11,772 nt of DNA from Euperipatoides rowelli (Eukaryota; Onychophora; Udeonychophora; Euonychophora; Peripatopsidae), in NCBI GenBank assembly GCA_003024985.2, contig PXIH01S0017514.1, one strand, 5' to 3'. Numbering within the stretch: the stretch's first letter is position 1; each line of letters starts with the position of its first letter. Positions 8,991 to 11,772 of this stretch are shown piece by piece. The notes beneath the pieces are model-generated. The model saw only the letters and a program-made list of their open reading frames with translations, made no database searches and was not told where the DNA came from. Both the position numbers and the translations under genes were made by a program.

Positions 8991-9900
8991 GAACTATACC
9001 ACTAACAACCTCTTTCAAGCACAATACTCATTAGCCGGCCGAAAAAAATTCAATTTTTACTAGCATGGGGCATTTTAATCAAATGTGCTGATGGGGCCTT
9101 TACCGTAATACTTTTTGATAGACAAAGAAATTCCACTTAAAAATACTAAGTGAACTATTAATGCACCAAACATGACATTCACATACATATGCAATCATTT
9201 GGAACAATAAATTACCCTATATGCTATGTGGAAGCCATGATGACATAAAAATAAGGGTTCCGATTCATCAAACCTTAATAGAGAAATTCACAAGCTTAAT
9301 AAAAGATGGAAAACTAACCTTCGGTCAGAACCTATTATAAAAACCTTAGATGGAAAATAATGCTCAAACCAAATAAAACTGCCTAGAAATAATTAAAATA
9401 GTAGGAGTCCAACTTAACTGATAAAAAAAAGATCAAAAAAGCAGAACAAAAACATAAATTGGAATAATATTTCAATATTTTTACCATTAAAACGGTACAG
9501 GGACAGAACAAGCCAATTATAAATAACTCCTTGTAGAATTATAAATCATAACTAAAGGCTGCTTCTGTTGCAAATTGATAGAAAAAACAAGAACTATAGA
9601 AAATTGCAAGAATCCATAGAAAAATACAAAACTATATAGTTGATGTATAGATGTTCTCACAACACAAAACTATAAACAAATTGCAACTGTAGACAAATGG
9701 CAAAAATAAAGACTGCAAGAAAACAGGCAAAATATAAGATTATAGCATATAACATGTGAAACACAAAGTATAAAATGTGAGATGCATGTACAAAATGTGA
9801 ATTGCAAAAAAAGTGAACAAGTATATAAAACAATTAATGCACTGTAAATGAATAGAATATTAATTGTAAAAGAAATATATAAAAATAATTAATGAATGTA
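8991..9900. other. AT-rich non-coding DNA
   Basis: A 54-codon stop-free plus-strand run at 9176-9337 contains IIWNNKLPY, faintly like the W-N-x-L-P tail of LINE reverse transcriptases. It is too weak to annotate as a relic. From about 9560 to 9840 the plus strand is A-rich with loosely repeated words (ACTATA, AAATTGCAA, AAAATGTGA) but no regular period. Confidence 0.4.
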
Positions 9901-10024
9901 ATACAATTTATATTATATAAATATTTAATTCCTAAGCATAGTGAAGAAAGGGAAATGAACACTGGAATTCTTAAACATAATATTACATAAATAGTTAATC
10001 CTTAAGCGTAGCTTCACTGGAATC
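9901..10024. repeat. Imperfect direct repeat, about 54-70 bp unit
   Basis: Copy A (9901-9970) and copy B (9971-10024) share the order ATAAATAKTTAAT, CCTAAGCATAG or CTTAAGCGTAG, then CACTGGAAT. Copy A carries about 16 extra bases before its CACTGG. This is a simple old local duplication. Confidence 0.5.
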
Positions 10025-10278
10025 AACTTATTAATTACAGTATATGTCAAATGCAGCAGTAATAAAAATATTATTGTGACTGCTGACCTACATAAGCGGG
10101 ATCGTCTATGTGTACTGTTCGGTAAGGTGTGCAGAAGAAGCACGAAGAAGAAAATGATGGAATAAAAATTTTTTACAATATATAATTAGTACAATCACTA
10201 TTTCCCCTCTTTACTCTTTCAGATTGCTAACGAATGTGTAAACTGCACACAACTAAGACAGATACGATGACCATGCTA

Positions 10279-10425
10279 ACACTTCAAGCCAACACGAAAA
10301 GAACTAACAACTTTACTTTGTGCTGCAGGAATGGGAAGCTCAAGCTGTTCCACTGCACAAGTAACAAATAACCTTCTCTTCAACCTATTAATTTTACTGT
10401 GATCACAGTTTAAATCTTTGTAAAG
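10279..10425 (-). pseudogene. Possible C-terminal relic of a LINE reverse transcriptase
   Basis: A stop-free minus-strand run of 49 codons includes ELPIPAAQSKVVSSFRVGLK. An overlapping frame reads VQWNSLSFPF, with its Trp codon at 10352-10350. Many non-LTR retrotransposon proteins end with a W-N-x-L-P, then A-x-S, then S-F-R/K-x-x-L-K pattern. The two frames together give that order if one frameshift is assumed. It lies on the same strand as, and about 320 bp downstream of, the reverse transcriptase motif block at 10740-11030, so one decayed element could account for both. The similarity is motif-level only. An upstream part (LYKDLNCDHSKINRLKRRLF) loosely recalls another segment of the same protein tail, which would imply an internal deletion. 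Confidence 0.4.
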
Positions 10426-10739
10426 CTAAGCTCTATTATACACTTTCCCTCGATTTCAAATGAGTATTTGAACTTCCATAGAACTGCCAAAGCTATAATA
10501 ATATTTATTCATTTGAAAAACCTTTACAATCATTGTGTTACTTAGATATTTGTCATTCCTGAATTGGTTAATACATTTAATCATCATAACCTTTTTATAT
10601 CATGTCTATTGTGAGTTGCTTATAGAATACGCTATAACCTATTCTATGATTTATTCCTTAACCATTCTAGTCCCCTAGTCCTAACCCTAATCCCCCTTGA
10701 TGCTCTCCTCTGTTCAAAATGTAGCATCTCCCAGTATTA

Positions 10740-11030
10740 CCATAAGAGATCATTGATGGATTTAAATCTTGATTTGATGGTTTTGGCTATGGTATCTGTA
10801 GTGATCATAATAAATATCAAACCTCCTAAGACTGAACCCTTGGTGATTCCATTATTACATCTAAATTTTAATTCTTTGTTATTGCTGTCACTTGGTACTT
10901 TACTATCTGAGTTCTGTTAGATAAAAATGATTGTCCCATTATGCTGACTTTTAGGTCCCGATGTTATAATTTTAAAATTTGTTACCATTTTCAAATCCCT
11001 AAAATTGTGCAATAATTCATTCATTCAAAC
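10740..11030 (-). pseudogene. Decayed non-LTR retrotransposon (LINE) reverse transcriptase
   Basis: Intact relatives copy retrotransposon RNA into DNA at the target site. This copy is dead. Read on the minus strand, it keeps the order seen in CR1/L2/Jockey-type LINEs. A KMFE-like remnant of the K-A-F-D motif (motif A) lies near 11030. ELLHNF follows at 11018-11001, then SFLSNRTQIVKYQ (from 10930) in one frame. GITKGSVLGGLIF (10850-10812), in another frame, corresponds to the family G-V-P-Q-G-S-V-L-G-P-L-L-F motif B. Spacing is family-typical: about 33 codons from motif A to SFLSN, and about 27 from there to motif B. About 30 codons further, SINDLL could be the eroded F-A-D-D catalytic motif with one Asp lost. 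There are at least two frame changes, plus in-frame stops at 10919-10917 and 10739-10737. No target-site duplication or 3' tail was found. Family-level assignment is tentative. Confidence 0.72.
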
Positions 11031-11772
11031 ATTTTTTTTAACATAGCATAATAAAAAAATTAAAATTTATTTATTTTGTAATAATAAATTACTCTGCAGT
11101 ACCATACCGTCNCATGTTCCAATAATACTTTTTAAACTTTACCCCTCTGTTTACAATGCTCTATTTTGTTATAATAGTGAAAACCATTTTTTTTTAAATT
11201 CTACACAAATAAAATTCAATTAAAAAAGGTGAATTGGATTATTTTATTTGTTTTTATTAAATTTAGTTTCAATGATTTACTTGATAACTATTGTCAAGAC
11301 ATTAAAAGATATCATAATTATGAAGGCAAAACTGATAACTGATCTGTATCATCATTTGGACCACCTGTGAAGCATACTTTACAAGAAATACAGAGACATT
11401 GTAAAAGAAGCAATATTGGAAAAGAATATATGGCAAGTCAAATATTACTGCATAACTTTATTATTAAAAAAAAGAAATAAAATTAAACTGTTTAATAATT
11501 TCTTTATGCTAATAACAGTGTCTTGTGGAGAAAGGTTATCTGAATGGATTATTACAGAAATGGCCGTTGATTGGTTAACAGTTGGGCCTATGGCAAAATC
11601 CCAATATTGTATGAGATAAATAAGCAACGGTTTATTTTGAGCGGAGCAAGTTCTCATCTAGCTTAAAATTATTAAACTTATCTAGGGGAAGTGGGGGGAA
11701 TGCCGCGCACTTAAGCAAGATTCGTTCATGTGGCAAAATAGTTAAAGTTAAGATAAATATTTTTACATGAAA
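11031..11772. other. AT-rich non-coding DNA to the window end
   Basis: No gene is supported. An ambiguous base lies at 11112. Overlapping frames on both strands at 11416-11619 and 11445-11657 have no recognisable domain. The sequence near 11560-11730 is slightly richer in GC, with an inverted CCAAT-type word (GATTGGTTAAC at 11569-11579) and a G-rich run (GTGGGGGGAATG). There is not enough to call a promoter. Confidence 0.4.

Noticed and set aside
10201-10222. Polypyrimidine tract plus CAG resembling a 3' splice site
   Set aside because: The following sequence has early stops in the frames I checked on the plus strand, and the stretch just downstream is better explained as antisense of the LINE tail.
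10673-10696. Telomere-like CCTAACCCTAA sequence
   Set aside because: Only one or two degenerate units are present, with no array.
11416-11657. Overlapping plus and minus frames of 67 and 70 codons near the window end
   Set aside because: They shadow each other, have no domain, and are of a length expected by chance here.
1-11772. CRISPR arrays, tRNA or rRNA genes, bacterial operons or prophage
   Set aside because: No regularly spaced identical repeats, no tRNA B-box context and no rRNA-like blocks were seen. The character of the window is eukaryotic.

Overview
The window looks like AT-rich, gene-poor nuclear DNA from a eukaryote. There are no compact operons, no ribosome-binding sites, no long intact reading frames and no RNA genes that I can recognise. 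Two ambiguous bases (8415 and 11112) suggest a draft assembly. Words such as TAGGCCTA (7740, 7941) and the mix of fold-back elements with LINE relics give a faint impression of a marine invertebrate deuterostome (echinoderm or hemichordate type). That is an impression, not a demonstrated assignment.

Layout. The first third is dominated by two adjacent long inverted repeats. One spans 394-1004, with arms of about 170 bp that agree at roughly 90%. The other spans about 1099-2231, with arms of 450-500 bp that are more diverged and contain indels. Both look like non-autonomous fold-back or MITE-like DNA elements. From 2232 to about 3430 I see only AT-rich DNA. From about 3430 to 4443 the minus strand is purine-rich and reads as a chain of partly open, frame-broken segments with coiled-coil-like composition. 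Part of this tract (4003-4336) is an old imperfect tandem duplication. It may be a decayed coding region of unknown identity. After more unremarkable AT-rich DNA, a third long inverted repeat occupies about 5564-6729, with arms of 175-195 bp around an interior of about 800 bp.

The last third begins with unremarkable DNA. A hAT-like transposon end (8328-8433) and two isolated GC-rich blocks (8454-8525 and 8924-8990) follow. After more AT-rich DNA and a short direct repeat (9901-10024) comes the best-supported protein-derived feature. This is a decayed non-LTR retrotransposon (LINE) on the minus strand between about 11030 and 10270. It retains recognisable reverse transcriptase motifs at family-typical spacing, but frameshifts and stops break it.

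No intact gene is supported and nothing here acts together as a pathway. The content is best read as a graveyard of mobile elements, either intergenic or inside a large intron. I did not find a convincing new biological system. The most useful leads are the LINE relic, the three clustered fold-back elements, which could form long hairpin RNA if transcribed, and the unidentified minus-strand relic at 3430-4443.
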